Origin: Pyxicephalus adspersus
Taxonomy: Eukaryota; Chordata; Amphibia; Anura; Pyxicephalidae
Assembly (NCBI RefSeq): GCF_032062135.1
Contig: NC_092861.1
Coordinates: 138,000,169 to 138,064,168 of the forward strand
Direction: 5' to 3'
DNA: 64,000 bases
Made by a program: the position numbers and the translations under genes. The notes below the pieces were generated by a model, which saw only the letters and a program-made list of their open reading frames with translations, was not told the origin of the DNA and made no database searches. This document shows positions 23,514 to 35,126 of this stretch, piece by piece; the first letter of the stretch is position 1, and every line of letters begins with the position of its first letter.

Positions 23514-23886
23514 ACTTTCCCCAGTGCTTTGAAATCTTCATTCATTCCGAAATTGGTTAGGTTTATTTCAGCAAACAGCCAGCATCTTGGGACAAGGTAT
23601 TTAACACATCTTTGTACTTCCTATTAAATTAACTCAAATCCAGAGTGCCATAGCATTGGTTCTTAGTTTTAAGGAGCTGCTGAAGACCGCCATGTCTATG
23701 GGTTACCTAAAAGAATAGGTATGAAGAAGAACCAGACATGAACTTGTCAGAAGCAAGATCTTTGGAAAGGTAAATTTTGCCTCATATGGGTTGCCCTCGA
23801 AGAGGTGGGTAAGGGGGGTTTAATAAAGAAATCATATCAAAAGGTGAAGACCTTTAAAATGGCGCATTTTGCCATAGCCCAGTTGT
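23512..23886 (+). repeat. Tandem segmental duplication, copy 2
   Basis: Second copy of 22981-23371. The right boundary is at 'agcccagttg', which is also where copy 1 ends. The few differences suggest a fairly recent event. Confidence 0.9.
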
Positions 23887-24865
23887 AGGTATGGTTCTCT
23901 TTAAGGAGCAATGCAGTGTAAAATTTTTTTTAGGTGCATAAAATAATTTCATTGATCCTTTGTGCATAAAGCCTGTGGCTTGTCGTTGTAACATTGTTGT
24001 GTGCTGCAGGGGTCTGCTGGAGTGCTTCATAGGTATTATTTTGTCATGACTGGCCAAACCCTATGCAAGGTCTAAAGATTCTGCAAAACCAGCAGTGACA
24101 TGCCACAAATGGTATTTAGAAAAACACAACAAGACAGTGTAAGGTCATCAAAACACAATATTCTCATCTGGAGTCGTGAATTAGAGGAAGCATTCTCTGT
24201 CAGCGCAGTTCTATCTCTCTGCAGCCATTGCAGGCCCATATTGGGAAGAGTCTCCATTCACATAACAGGATCAATACTGAAAGAATGGGGGAGTACTTAA
24301 GGTAAAAATGGAGCACAAAAGACGTCTTTTTACTGCAGGGGGAATATTGTAAATAATAATGAATGAACAGCATGATGGTGTTTGTGAATCATAAGATTAC
24401 TGATTGCAAACATTATAAATAAATTGATAGCATTTACACTTTTCTTTTCCAGGGTAAAGCTAAATCGAATTTAGTTGCATCAAATATACTTATGTAAATT
24501 GATTTGCACGAAGTGCTTAACTCTTTCAAATCTAAAGTAGAATTCTAAGCATATATATAAAAAATCTTTAAGTCTCTTTTAACCTATTTTGTGTTTAGAC
24601 TAATTCCATTATTTTTTTTTAATATTTCTTTATTAATGTGTTGTCAAAAAGTTTCATTACAGAAGTACAAATCTATGGTATCAAACATAGGAAAATCTCT
24701 GTTCTTAAAATTTAAAATTAAAATCTGTTCTATTAAAATTGATAAAAAAAAACATTTCTTGCATGTTCACTAGCTTAGCTAAATAAAGAACCATCTGTAC
24801 AAACAGGTTGTTATGTGATAGGACCTAGTAGACTTAACATTCTCACATGGCAGTGAGCAACCTAC
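23887..24865. other. Intergenic sequence
   Basis: Short frames on both strands (60-67 codons) at 23854-24300 have no recognisable motif. Nothing supported. Confidence 0.35.
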
Positions 24866-25083
24866 ACTATATGGCCAAAATTTCGGGGGACCTGACCATC
24901 ATAGCTATAAAGCTAGTTGGACATCCCGTACCAAATCCCTGGTAAAGCATGGGGTTGCTCCACCTCCATCTTATGGCATTAACAGCCTCCTCTGTTCCAG
25001 TAAGGCTTCTTGCAAGATTTTTTTGCATTTCTGCAGGATTTCGAGCCCATTCAGCCTAAACAGCATTGCTTAGCTACTGAAGT
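24866..25083 (-). mobile_element. 3' end of a Tc1-like transposon
   Basis: The left boundary 'acactatatggccaaaa' is the typical terminal sequence of a widespread vertebrate Tc1-like family. Read on the minus strand, the right part encodes AEWARNPAEMQKNLARSL followed by a short tail, resembling the C-terminal end of Tc1-family transposases. A stop just before AEW and loss of everything upstream mark it as a dead 5'-truncated copy. Confidence 0.7.
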
Positions 25084-25511
25084 GATCCCAAAGATATTAA
25101 GGTGAGTGCTCTTAACAGGCAATTCAAGGTCCTCCACGCCATTATATCTAGCTGTACATTAAAAGGTATCAGAATGGCTGCAATGTCAGCTTCTGCCTTA
25201 AAGAAAACTACATGCCCCATGATTCCTTGTATTGCATATTATAGTTGGGATTTTTTACACTTGCAGTTTCACCTTTCTACAGCACAATGGGGTGGCTACA
25301 AATAAAGACATAAACAGAGGATGAATTGTAGCCACAAACATAACACATGGCCCTCTGCAAGATATAAAAAGTATCTATGGGGAATAATTAAACATATTTT
25401 GCAACAACAAGTAATGTAATATTAAGACATAAAGCATCACTAAAGTTTTTGACTTTAGTGATGCTTTAAATTACACCTTTTTTTAGGTAATTTAGGAACA
25501 GCCTAAAATGC
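25084..25511. other. Intergenic sequence
   Basis: Contains a perfect short palindrome at about 25435-25470 ('aagcatcactaaag' against 'ctttagtgatgctt'). Otherwise nothing recognised. Confidence 0.4.
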
Positions 25512-25672
25512 TTGGCCTGGTTTATTCAAGCTCTCCAAGGCTGGAGAATACAATTTCATCAGTGAAGCCAGGTGATCCAGCAAACCTGGAATGGATTTCT
25601 TCAAAGTAATTTGTTATTTACCAGCAAATGTTTTGAATCCCGGACCAGATCCATTCCAAGTTTGCTGGATCT
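25512..25672 (+). mobile_element. A-family palindromic MITE, copy 1 (right end missing)
   Basis: Starts with TTGGCCTGGTTTATTCAAGC and runs through the 'ctctccaaggctggag', 'gatccagcaaacctggaatg', 'accagcaaatgttttgaatc' and 'ccattccaagtttgctggat' blocks of the family. It stops at 'ggatctgct', so about 55 bp of the right terminus are absent. Confidence 0.8.
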
Positions 25673-26199
25673 GCTATCGGCACAGTCCTTGCATTGTAAC
25701 ACAACATAATGATTCGTTTAAATGCTTCTTACTCTTCCATTATAAGCCTTGTTTTACAAAGTAGACTAAAAGCTGCTGATACCTGACTAATTTCAGTCAC
25801 TGCATTCATTTGTGTCTGATATATCTCCCTGAAGTGCTTACAAAAGAATTGTTTTTTTTTCTGGCATTTTACAGAAACCCAATCAATATTTTAGATTCTT
25901 TGGCCCTTTAAAACTCTTTAGTGATTGTGTAAATTTAGCTTTTTTTGCTATAATCAGAGAACAAGATGAAACGTCTTGGAGTATAGGAAGCCTTTCTTCA
26001 AATAGAAGAATAAAGCAAAGCAGTGACAGCTGACTTACAAATATTGCACTTTTACAATAGAAGCACCAGTATCTCTTTTGCTCTGTGTTCATAGAAGCCA
26101 ATACAGTTTTACTTTCTCTATTATATGCCTAATTTCTGAGAGATGTAAAATAGTGTGTGCTCATCACCATGCAGGTTTTCAAGCTGCTCAGTAGCCCTG
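25673..26199. other. Intergenic sequence
   Basis: No supported feature. Confidence 0.4.
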
Positions 26200-26640
26200 A
26201 TAAAAGCGTCAAGCTGGGAAATGTATTAGTCTAGCAGGAACATCTGTTTTTTGGCAAGCACAACATGCCATCGGCCTGGCAGCGGCACTACAATTGCCAG
26301 TGTGCGTATCATGCAGATAGCCAATTGATGACTTGTCTCCCCTCGAGCAACAAGAAAATTAGGACAAGATCATTTCCTTTCGGCCTCTATTTGATTAGAA
26401 AGAAGTGATACATTCAGAAATGACTCCGACATAAATGTTTTGAAAACTATTTATTGAAACATATACAATAAAAACAGGCAAAGTAATACAAATTTCCATA
26501 TTTTGAGCCACGGGAAGAATAGACGGGAAGCTGGCGCCTGAGCGATGAGTCCCCATTAAAATTTGTAACAATCCTGCCAAGTCCAATCATTTTTCAAATA
26601 TTCCAAGTGTGCAATTGCTACTCAATATGTGTCAGCTGTT
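26200..26640. other. Unique block, candidate noncoding regulatory element
   Basis: Non-repetitive, more GC-balanced than its surroundings, with motif-rich words such as 'catgccatcggcctggcagc', 'gccaattgatgacttgtc' and 'tctatttgattagaaag'. No open frame is credible. Resemblance to conserved noncoding DNA is by texture only. Confidence 0.25.
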
Positions 26641-27280
26641 TTGCAGACAATAAAGGTTTATTAACCCATCAAGACAGAGCTGTTGGTACTGGAGAGGCAA
26701 TAGCAAAATAAAATTGTGCTCTACTGTATATGTGAAATTAACTGTGATCACCCAGGTACAAATGCAAAGTAACTGAAGATAAACAAACTAAACTCATGCA
26801 GATATCAGGAAACTTTTAAATTGAGTTTTTACTCATTTTACAGGTTTTCCTAGGTTGACAAGAGAAATAAATAAAAACTCCTGCTTTTACCCCTAAAGCT
26901 CTGGCACGCTTCAACCCAATTCATGTCAGATCTGTTGCTTCAGCTCGTTCCATTGTTCTGTTTCAGCTCTTGTCTTTTATTGAAGAAAACCTATATTTAA
27001 GGACACATGTCAGCTGCTGATCCAGGCTGCCTGAACATTGTACTTACCTGACTGTCTTATGCTTTATTACTAAGTGTGTCTTTCACTATGAACAAATATG
27101 GTATATATTAAGTATTGATAGGTATTATAATTGGTATATATTGAGGTATATATATGAGTGATTGAGAGTCAAGTCAGTATGCCTGTTATTTGAAGTCAGC
27201 AAAATAAAAAGTTCTGCAGTCAAAGTATCAGTAGTAGCATCATCAGAAGGGAAAGTTGGGTCAGTAATGGCTGCATATAT
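26641..27280. other. Intergenic sequence
   Basis: No supported feature. Confidence 0.4.
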
Positions 27281-27501
27281 AGAGCCTAATTTATTAAAGC
27301 TCTCCAAAGCTGGAGAGGATACACTTTCATCAGTAAAGTTGGTGATCTATCAAACCTGGAAAGGATTTCCTAAAAGTCATTCACTATTTAGCAAATTATT
27401 TCAATCCTGGACAAGATCTGTTCCAGGTTTGTTGGGTCACCCAGCTTCACTGGTGAAAGTGTATCCTCTCCAACCTTGGAGAGCTTTAATAAATCAGACC
27501 C
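27281..27501. mobile_element. A-family palindromic MITE, copy 2
   Basis: About 221 bp. The left half ('gagcctaatttattaaagct', 'ctccaaagctggagag', 'gatctatcaaacctggaaag') is the inverted image of the right half ('gttccaggtttgttgggtc', 'ctctccaaccttggagagc', 'tttaataaatcagaccc'). The whole element could fold into one long hairpin. The 151-codon frame covering it is incidental. Confidence 0.85.
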
Positions 27502-28256
27502 ATTTTCTATCAGTTTACCTTTTTAAAGAAACCAGTCATGAGCAAAACATAGAGATGCAAAAACATTTTGTCCGAAAATGTTGCACGTTGATTCTCTTTA
27601 AAATTCACTGGCCCTGAAGAAGCCTGCAGACAAGGTCCTCTGACTGTGCTCTAACCTTCCAATTTTCATAGTTTTCCCTCTTTGATATACAAAGTATGGG
27701 CATAGCTTCAAATAGATTTAACACTTTCAGGTATTTGTAAATACAAAAAGCATGGTGCCCCTCTAAATTTTCCTTAATCTGCTTTACTCTTTAGAAGGAC
27801 AGAGTCATCTTTGTTAAGGCACCACGATCAATCAGTATATACTTCCTGAGCTGCAATGCTATGGCACCCACAGGCCAGCCTGCCACCCCGACTTGTTTTG
27901 GAATTTGTAATGGTGCAATCTAAACGCTGGGAGGAGAATAAAGGGATTCCGTCGTCCTGCCTCTAGCTGACTAATAACATCATTTCAGCCGAAAGGTAAC
28001 TGAGTTTCATGATGGCTTTTAAATCATAGAAGGTATTGGAAAAGTACTGTTGCAATTTATTGTAGCATTAAAGAAATGTAGAAGGTGGTCAGCTTATGCT
28101 TTGCAATTAAAAGAGAAACCCAACGCTTCACATTGGTAGTTGCCTTCAAAATTCAAGGCTGCACCATCAGTGGTTCTGTTGAAGAACAGACGTTCTAGAC
28201 TTATGCCTTGATGAGAACCATCTATTATCAGCTAGCAAACAAAGTATTTTCCAGTG

Positions 28257-28257
<1 letters not shown>
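27502..28257. other. Intergenic sequence
   Basis: Unique-looking, no gene recognised. Around 27930-28020 the texture ('gattccgtcgtcctgcctc') is richer in CG than the surroundings. Confidence 0.35.

Positions 28258-28298
<41 letters not shown>
28258..28298. repeat. (TA)n microsatellite
   Basis: About 20 uninterrupted AT dinucleotides. Confidence 0.95.
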
Positions 28299-28300
<2 letters not shown>

Positions 28301-28314
28301 GTGTTCATCTTAAA

Positions 28315-28572
28315 CCATTACTTCCCTCTCTGCCTTGCATATATTTCTAATCCTAAACCCTTACTGTTTACTGATTTTGAAACCCTTACTCCCTTTCCTG
28401 TCTTGTTTCTGACTTTATACCTTAACTCTCTCAGCCCATCTTGGTTCTTCTCCAGATCTAAATCTTAACCCTTGCTTCCCTTCCTGCCTTGTATCTGGTT
28501 TTGATCCCAATCTATTGCTTTCTCCCTGCCTTGTTTCTGATTCAGAACTCTTATTTCCTCCCTACTTTGTTT
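28315..28572. repeat. Degenerate pyrimidine-rich tandem repeat
   Basis: A unit of roughly 50-60 bp built from 'ccctgccttgtttctgattt' and 'aacccttactt' recurs four to five times with drift (near 28325, 28395, 28475, 28530). It lies directly beside the (TA)n array. Confidence 0.65.
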
Positions 28573-29429
28573 TAGGTGGTAGGAAGATTGGGGTCAGTTT
28601 TTCAAATATTTGGACATTTCCTTTTCAATACTCCTCTATCAGAAGGCAGTTCCACCGTATGCACCTAGTTAATCTTTTTATCTGATGATATTTCCCACAA
28701 ATAAGTGAGTATCGTGAGCCCAATGTAGGTGTTCAAACATTAAGGTCATGAAACTAGTTCAATTTGTCTTTCCCCTTTAGATGGCCTGTAGGTGTAGACA
28801 CTAATTTTTCCCCAAAAAGAAGCTACAAAAAGATTTGCACACTAAGGGTATATTTATTATTGCTATTTGCAGCTTTAAATCCAACCCAAAATTAATCATT
28901 TTAATTAATAATAATACATTTTACCAAAACATTGTCTGGTGGAGAATCCGGGGTGTTTCAGTGGCAGTAAATGATTCACCAGGGAATGTTTCTATTAATG
29001 TCAGGTATACCCCATAGAGTAGAGTCTGGACCTGCCATCTGGTCAACAGAGGCTGCCCTGGTGGGTAAATGGGAGTCAAAATTTCTTGAAAGCCCAACTC
29101 CAGCCTGTAAAAAGTAAAAAAATTCTGGACTATTTATTTTTAATGAATTCTGTGTGATGCAGTTCTATCCACGGGCTTTACTACTTTGTCCTGTAGTGGA
29201 CGTAGCCACAGAATGCAGGGGAGGACCAGGTATCTATAATATATATCAAATCTTTATCTTTTTATTTACTAACAATTGCTTAAAAATTACATTTTTCTTC
29301 TTTTTAGAAACAAAATAGATTTACATTTCTTGCAATAATGACAAAACTACATAAGGTAATGTGCTTATACGGCACCTGAAATGTTTGAATTTTAATTTAA
29401 ACGTAAATACAGTCCATTTGGTGTTTTTT
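28573..29429. other. Intergenic sequence
   Basis: Contains a possible half-copy of the 309-442 MITE at about 28935-29025. Otherwise nothing supported. Confidence 0.35.
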
Positions 29430-29720
29430 TCTCCCTCTTTCACTTTTTTTGCGCCAATCAGAACAGAATGTGTTTCCGAGGAGATTTACTGTACGTGAAC
29501 TATGAGGGAAAGGTTAATGGCTGTATGCTACTTAACTGCCCTACGGAGTAACAGGGGGAGGTCTCTAATTGCTTAATCCAGCTGAAGGAGCAGCAACACA
29601 CTAGCAAGTGCTACACAACGAGGAGAGGGGGGAAGAATGGGAATAAATGAATGGTTTACTTGATGGGTGATCTGAGAGATCCTTTCAGCTGGATGTAACG
29701 CACTAACACAGCAGTTAGAC
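29430..29720. other. Unique block, candidate noncoding regulatory element
   Basis: Contains 'tttgcgccaatcagaacag', which combines an E2F-like TTTGCGCC and a CCAAT box, then 'tgtttccgaggagattta', 'cttaactgccctacggag' and 'ctctaattgcttaatccag' (homeodomain-type cores). No copy elsewhere in the window and no credible frame. Confidence 0.25.
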
Positions 29721-30177
29721 TGGAAGAAAACAATCGCCTGTCATGTTTAGCCATTTTCTAACCAAGAACAAGCTCAGCATGTCAAAAATTGAACTCCTCA
29801 TTTTCCCTCCCACGCAACATTCTCATTAACTTTTCATTCCTTTATACATACATTAAGCTAGTCACCATACTGATGACTTTTTTTTTTCATACTGGTCAGC
29901 TTAACACTTTCAGGCTTTTACGGGCCAAGCTAAGCTGAGAAATGCAATAACCTGCGCATCTGGGGCCAGATTTTTATCACCACAGAATTTAGGGATACAT
30001 ATTTTGGCCCCCGTAGTGTTTTAGTTGATAAAGAATGATTTCTTTGCAGCTGTGATATTAATTACCATGTGCCTACCGGACAAACAGACCACAAGTAGTC
30101 CTATTTATGGCATATGGAAGTCATAAAGCTATTGTTGGCTATATAGTAACACCGACTGATCGCATCAGAAAGACAGT
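29721..30177. other. Intergenic sequence
   Basis: No supported feature. Confidence 0.4.
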
Positions 30178-30392
30178 GGGCCTGATTTATTAAAGCTCCA
30201 CAAGACTGGAGAAGATAGACTCTGAAGGGAGAACATGGGTAATCAAGCAACCCGGAATGGATATACTCCAGGATTGAAAACATTTGCCAAAAAAACAGCA
30301 AATAATTTCAGGAAATTCGTTCCAGGATCACCCAGGTTAACCCATGATAGCCCATCTTCTTTGGTCTTGGAGAGCTTTGATAAATCCGGCCC
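30178..30392. mobile_element. A-family palindromic MITE, copy 3
   Basis: About 215 bp, from GGGCCTGATTTATTAAAGCT to AGCTTTGATAAATCCGGCCC, with both halves recognisable but more diverged than copies 2, 4 and 5. Confidence 0.85.
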
Positions 30393-31209
30393 TGAGAATT
30401 ATACAGTGTATGTCCCTGGTAGTCAAACCTGTTTATTGCTGATTTTCTGCTCTGCTCCAGAGGACTTACATCCCATGAATGGATGAGAGGACAATGATTG
30501 TGAGCTTTCAGTTAAACCTTCCTATATAACTGATTGAGGATTGCTGGAATCAGAGGTGCAACTAGAAAACAGTGGTTCCTTTTGCAAAATATGTAGGCAC
30601 TCATGAAGAAAATCTTAAGGCTCTAACTGCCATTCAAACAGCCTTATTAGACATGATAAACTATACAATGTTTGATTGTTTTTTATATTAATGATATTAG
30701 GCAGTGTTGTATTCTGCGCTGCGGGTTAACACATTTCCACAAATCACTTACATTCTTGGTGGCATTTTCAAAAAGGAGGAAAAACAACCAGAGAGCAAAA
30801 AGCAACATATTGCATTCAGGATCCACGCCACAACCCTACAGCAATCGCAATGCAATACAACTGCATGCAAAACTTTGGAGTGCAAATGAGCATGCGCTAA
30901 ACCACTTTAGATTACCACACTTGCCTTCGACAACATGTCCCCCACCCAGAACCATTGTCTGCATAGTGATTAAAAAAAACCCGTCTTTTACACCCAACTC
31001 TGTGGCACTGGGCAGCAACAAGTAGCTCAGAAATCTGGTATTGCCTGACCAACTTCCAATCCTGAGGAGAAGGAACAATTTGGAAATCTATAGCTGTAGT
31101 TGGCTCCTTTCCCCGGGAACTCAGCGACTATAAAGTTTGAGGAGTGATATTTATGCCATCTGGCAGGCCTGCCAATGCAGTAGTGAAAAAATACAGAGAT
31201 CCAATACAT
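30393..31209. other. Intergenic sequence
   Basis: Overlapping open frames of 61-117 codons at 30672-31078 exist on both strands. None shows a motif or splice-flanked exon structure, so none is called. Confidence 0.35.
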
Positions 31210-31401
31210 CAGGGGTGCCCACACTTTTTTGGCTTGCAAGCTCCTTTTAAAATGACCAAAATGATCTACCAATAGTAAAAACTTGGACTTAATAACTCCC
31301 GTGCATGGTAGAGTTTATTTTGAAAGGCAGGGCTCCACGGTCTACTCGTGTTGCCTTTGCGATCTGACGGTAGATCGCGATCCACCTGTTGGGCACCCCT
31401 G
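31210..31401. mobile_element. 192 bp non-autonomous hAT element
   Basis: The terminal inverted repeat is CAGGGGTGCCCA at the left and TGGGCACCCCTG (with one extra G before it) at the right. The flanking octamers caatacat (31202-31209) and caatgcat (31402-31409) differ at one position. Interior is non-coding. Confidence 0.88.
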
Positions 31402-32053
31402 CAATGCATGATCATCCTTTTCTAAGGGTCTTCTGGCCAGTCCAATGCCATATTAAGTTTTCCTTCTTTCCCAACAATATGTTTTGAACAGTGCAGTAGT
31501 AGTTTAAGGCTGGGCTGCTTCTTTATGCCCCCTCAGGGGTGGGTTCATGACATCCTGTCATTTGCCGGCTGTCATTTTACCTGGACGATTGGCTTCTAGT
31601 AGAAGAAAAGGTATTACTGCAGGGGACAGCTGTGCAATAATGGTATTTTTACTCCTATTGTGTAACTTACTTATTCTTACTTATCTGGAGTTTTGCATGA
31701 GTACTTCCCTTAATTTTCCCTTTAATTTCCTAAAGTTTTTTTACTGCAATTTCGGTGCAGGGGCAGAACCTGTACAATTATGCAAACTTCAATCCTACAA
31801 TTATTACTTGGTGCAGTTTAAGATACCAGATCTGTTAAACATAAAACAAAACTTTTATGAAAGCCCAGATTCTCTCCATTTTATACTTACTTTTTTCAAG
31901 ATTTAAAGCTGTTATTTTCTCTCTTGCTTTGCCCTCGTTTAGATAATATTACTACATTTAATGTAGTGAGAAAATAGAACCATGTCCTGCAAATATCATG
32001 CTGAGTGAAATGGTAAAACATTAGGAAGAACACCCACATATATTTATATATAC
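31402..32053. other. Intergenic sequence
   Basis: No supported gene. The 119-codon frame at 31547-31906 has no recognisable domain. Confidence 0.35.
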
Positions 32054-32512
32054 AGGTAGTTCCCGAGGTAAGGACATCCGACGTGTGGACGACTCCTAGA
32101 TAAGAACTGGGCTTCCCTGCTCCCTTGTGTGCAGGATGGAGGCTTGGTGGGGAAGGAGGGGGCAGTTTGCATGACTTGCAGAAAAACTCTGTTGCAGAAA
32201 ACATCTTGTAACTCTTTAATGACCAAGACAAACTCTGAAGTTGTTTCTTTTTGCATATCAAAGCACAGCTTGCTCTAGAAGTTATTGAATGTCTAGGCTC
32301 CATAAAAAATTTTTTATGCCTTGTTTGTGATTAACTCACAGTGAAGATTTTATACAGTAACTGACACCACACTGCCTAATAATATGTTGAAACAATCATC
32401 TGTCCTAATTGCATTTATTAAAATAATGTTCCTGTTCCAACTTACAGGCAAATTCAACTTAAGGACAAACCTACAGTCTTTATCTCGTATGTAACCTGGG
32501 GACTCTCCATAT
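32054..32512. mobile_element. TIR element inserted in TA-rich DNA
   Basis: The left end CAGGTAGTTCCCGAGGTAAG pairs with the inverted right end (GGAGAGTCCCCAGGTTACAT). It is embedded between 'tatatttatata' and a long (TA)n array, so a target duplication cannot be resolved. The superfamily is uncertain. Overlapping minus-strand frames are incidental. Confidence 0.6.
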
Positions 32513-32527
32513 ATATGGGGACTATCC

Positions 32528-32529
<2 letters not shown>

Positions 32530-32574
<45 letters not shown>

Positions 32575-32577
32575 TAT

Positions 32578-32608
<31 letters not shown>
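32530..32608. repeat. (TA)n plus (TAGA)n compound microsatellite
   Basis: About 40 bp of TA dinucleotides followed by about nine GATA units. Confidence 0.95.
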
Positions 32609-32610
<2 letters not shown>

Positions 32611-33609
32611 TAGTACTATGACTTAGGGGACAATCACATTACATTACATTGTTTAGCTATCTGGTGTCTCTGAATTTGCTATCACTTTTTAGCCTTTTTG
32701 GTTAACTAGATAACTTGCAAATCTTTTACTCAAGTAACACAAAATAGAATTTGTTCTGTAAATGTGAAATCATTACCAGTGTATGTAAGACAGCCTAAGG
32801 TCCAGGGAATGAATTTATTACAGAAGTAAAGTGCGCCACCTAGTGCTAGTGATCTCAATTTTGGGTTTGGAAGATGTATTTTCTAAAAAGATTATCCAAA
32901 TGGACACAACACACCTACATAAATATACATATCACACATTTATAATTTCCTTTTAATTATTTACATGTAAGAAAAGCTCTTTTTTATATGAACAAGCCAA
33001 TGTTATATAAAAACCATCATTTACTAAAATTCAGTGAGCCTTAAGGACCATCTGAATGAATGGCCTCTAATGTAATGTATGTACATTAGACATTAGCTAA
33101 TATAAAACAGAATTACATTATAATTAAACTGATTACTTTTCTTTAAATAATTTGGCATTTGGATCATTAAGGTATGTCTTAAAACAGATGTTCATTGATG
33201 GCTATTATCATCAACTCCAGATTGTTGGCTCCCCTTCTATAACTTCATTCCTTCTTTACTGCTTGTCACTATTGATCTACTGATAAGTTTATATGACACC
33301 CAGAATCATTTACCCTTCCTATGTGAGTCCAGGTCATACCTCTTTGGGGTACATCATTACATCAAACTGAGCTTGGATCACCGCAGAGAAAAATCCCAAT
33401 GAAAACCCATTGCTGTCACGGCAAGAGAAGACCTAAAGTCATCAAGTGATTATTCAGCAGACAGTTGGAAAAAAAGTGCAAAATATTTTTAAACCCCAAC
33501 TAAACTTCCTGTTTAAATTTACCAAATAAATTAAATGTGTATGTCCTGACATGCTTCCTTCTGAATCAAAGCTTCCCAACCTCAAGGTAGCTTTGTACAT
33601 TAAGATATT
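32609..33609. other. AT-rich intergenic sequence
   Basis: No supported feature. Confidence 0.4.
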
Positions 33610-33832
33610 GGGCCTGATTTATTAAAGCTCTCCAAGGCTTGAGAGGATACACTTTCATCAGTGAACATGGGGAAACCAGCAAACCTAGAATGGATTTCAT
33701 AAAATCATTGACTATTTGCTAGCAAATGTTTTCAATCCTTGGCCAGATCCATTCTAGGTTTTTCAAATTACCCAGGTTCATTCATAAAATTGTATCCTCT
33801 CCAGTCTAGGAGAGCTTTAATAAATCAGGCCC
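33610..33832. mobile_element. A-family palindromic MITE, copy 4
   Basis: Best-preserved ends of the family: GGGCCTGATTTATTAAAGCT at the left and its exact inverse at the right. The flanking trinucleotide ATT occurs on both sides (33607-33609 and 33833-33835), a possible 3 bp target duplication, but other copies do not confirm it. Confidence 0.88.
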
Positions 33833-34592
33833 ATTGAGTACTTTTTATATTGATGCGCATGTCAGGAGGGGTTATTCAAGCAGACTGTATCCATTACCCA
33901 AAAATACTGCATGCACATAATTTTGTTTTGTTATGGATGCAGTGATTTGGTGGAGCTTAGAATTGTGGTGGGATGTCTTCAAGTCATCAAGAGATACCAA
34001 GTTGTCCACTCACCAAACCTGTTTTTTGAAGAAGTTTCACCCACAATGCTAGAAAAGCATCTAAGTCTTCTGGGTGTCCCAGGCAGTTATTGGTCAGGTT
34101 TCTCTTGGAATCTCTAAGAAACCCATTTTATTAACTGACCCCCTGGTATCAAGGGGATTTCTATGGCAAAGGCTGATATTGGCCACTTTACCATTCCTTA
34201 AAGCAATCTGACTTCACAAACTTAGAGGCCACTTTAGCACCCCTTAAAGCAATTCTGCTGGCTGCAATGACACGGTAGCCTATTAACTGAATCTGCACAG
34301 CAGGGGACAAAGCATGACCCAGAAGTGTGTTGAATACCGTAATAGTATAAGCTCAGTGGGCTTGACAAGAGAGTGAAAATATAAGTACTAAGTGTCCCTG
34401 TTCATTTTAGTTTAAATTGTTTACTACAGCCCATTTCCAGCAAAATCTACCATTTTTGTAAAGGCTGTAAAGAATTCAGCAATTCTCTTCAGTGTTGCTC
34501 ATTACAGTTGTAGAAGCTTGAAGTAAATACTCATATAATGCTACAGATCTGTGCACAGTTAACTAAAGTTGGACCATACAGACGCTTCTCAC
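33833..34592. other. Intergenic sequence
   Basis: A short imperfect repetition ('ggccactttaccattccttaaagcaat' type phrase twice near 34180-34255) was noted. No gene. Confidence 0.35.
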
Positions 34593-34596
34593 TTAA

Positions 34597-35122
34597 CCCC
34601 CCTAGAGTTCCAATTCTGTTCATATTTTCATGCAAAAAGCGTTACTTTGTTTTGCATGGAAATTTATTTTACATTGTAGACTTATAATTCTTAGGCATAA
34701 CTCACTGAAATATGTCCAATATTTAATAAATTTAATCAAAACACAAAAATCTGTTAAAAAAGGTGCATAAAAATAATGAAATCTGTATTATAACTGTACA
34801 GTAGCATGTATATACCGTTTTTTTGTATTAAATCCAATACATATTTATTTGAATTTACCGCCGCGTCTCCCGCACGAACCAACTCATGCACCGACGTCAA
34901 TGGGAAACTCCAGAGAATGTCTCTGCTGTTACCAGGAGAAGATTGGAGAAGAAGGATGCCGTCGAAGACCTGTACAGATGAGCAGGACACCGGAGTACGT
35001 CAAAGGAACAAGGTAAGTGGGCTTTTTTTATTGTTTTTAGCAACCCCGTGTGTGACTCGGGATTACCGCTTTTTACAAGTAAAATCCACCCCGAGTCACA
35101 CTCAGGAATACCGCTAGGGGGG
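34597..35122. mobile_element. piggyBac-like element flanked by TTAA, copy 1
   Basis: Ends CCCCCCTAG and CTAGGGGGG are exact inverses, and each is flanked by TTAA (34593-34596 and 35123-35126), the target of piggyBac-type elements. Inside the right end, 'gtgtgactcgggattacc' and 'accccgagtcacac' make a subterminal hairpin. The interior 'cgccgcgtctcccgcacg' is CG-rich and yields spurious frames of 77-103 codons. No transposase is present. Confidence 0.85.
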
Positions 35123-35126
35123 TTAA

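Noticed and set aside
27162..27617. 151-codon frame, the longest in the window
   Set aside because: It runs through an A-family palindromic MITE (27281-27501) and its flanks; the similar frame in other copies is broken.
31896..32303. 135-codon minus-strand frame
   Set aside because: Overlaps the end of a TIR element and TA-rich DNA; no domain, low-complexity parts.
33607..33835. ATT as the 3 bp target duplication of the A-family MITE
   Set aside because: It fits copy 4, but copies 3 and 5 have other flanks, so the target remains unresolved.
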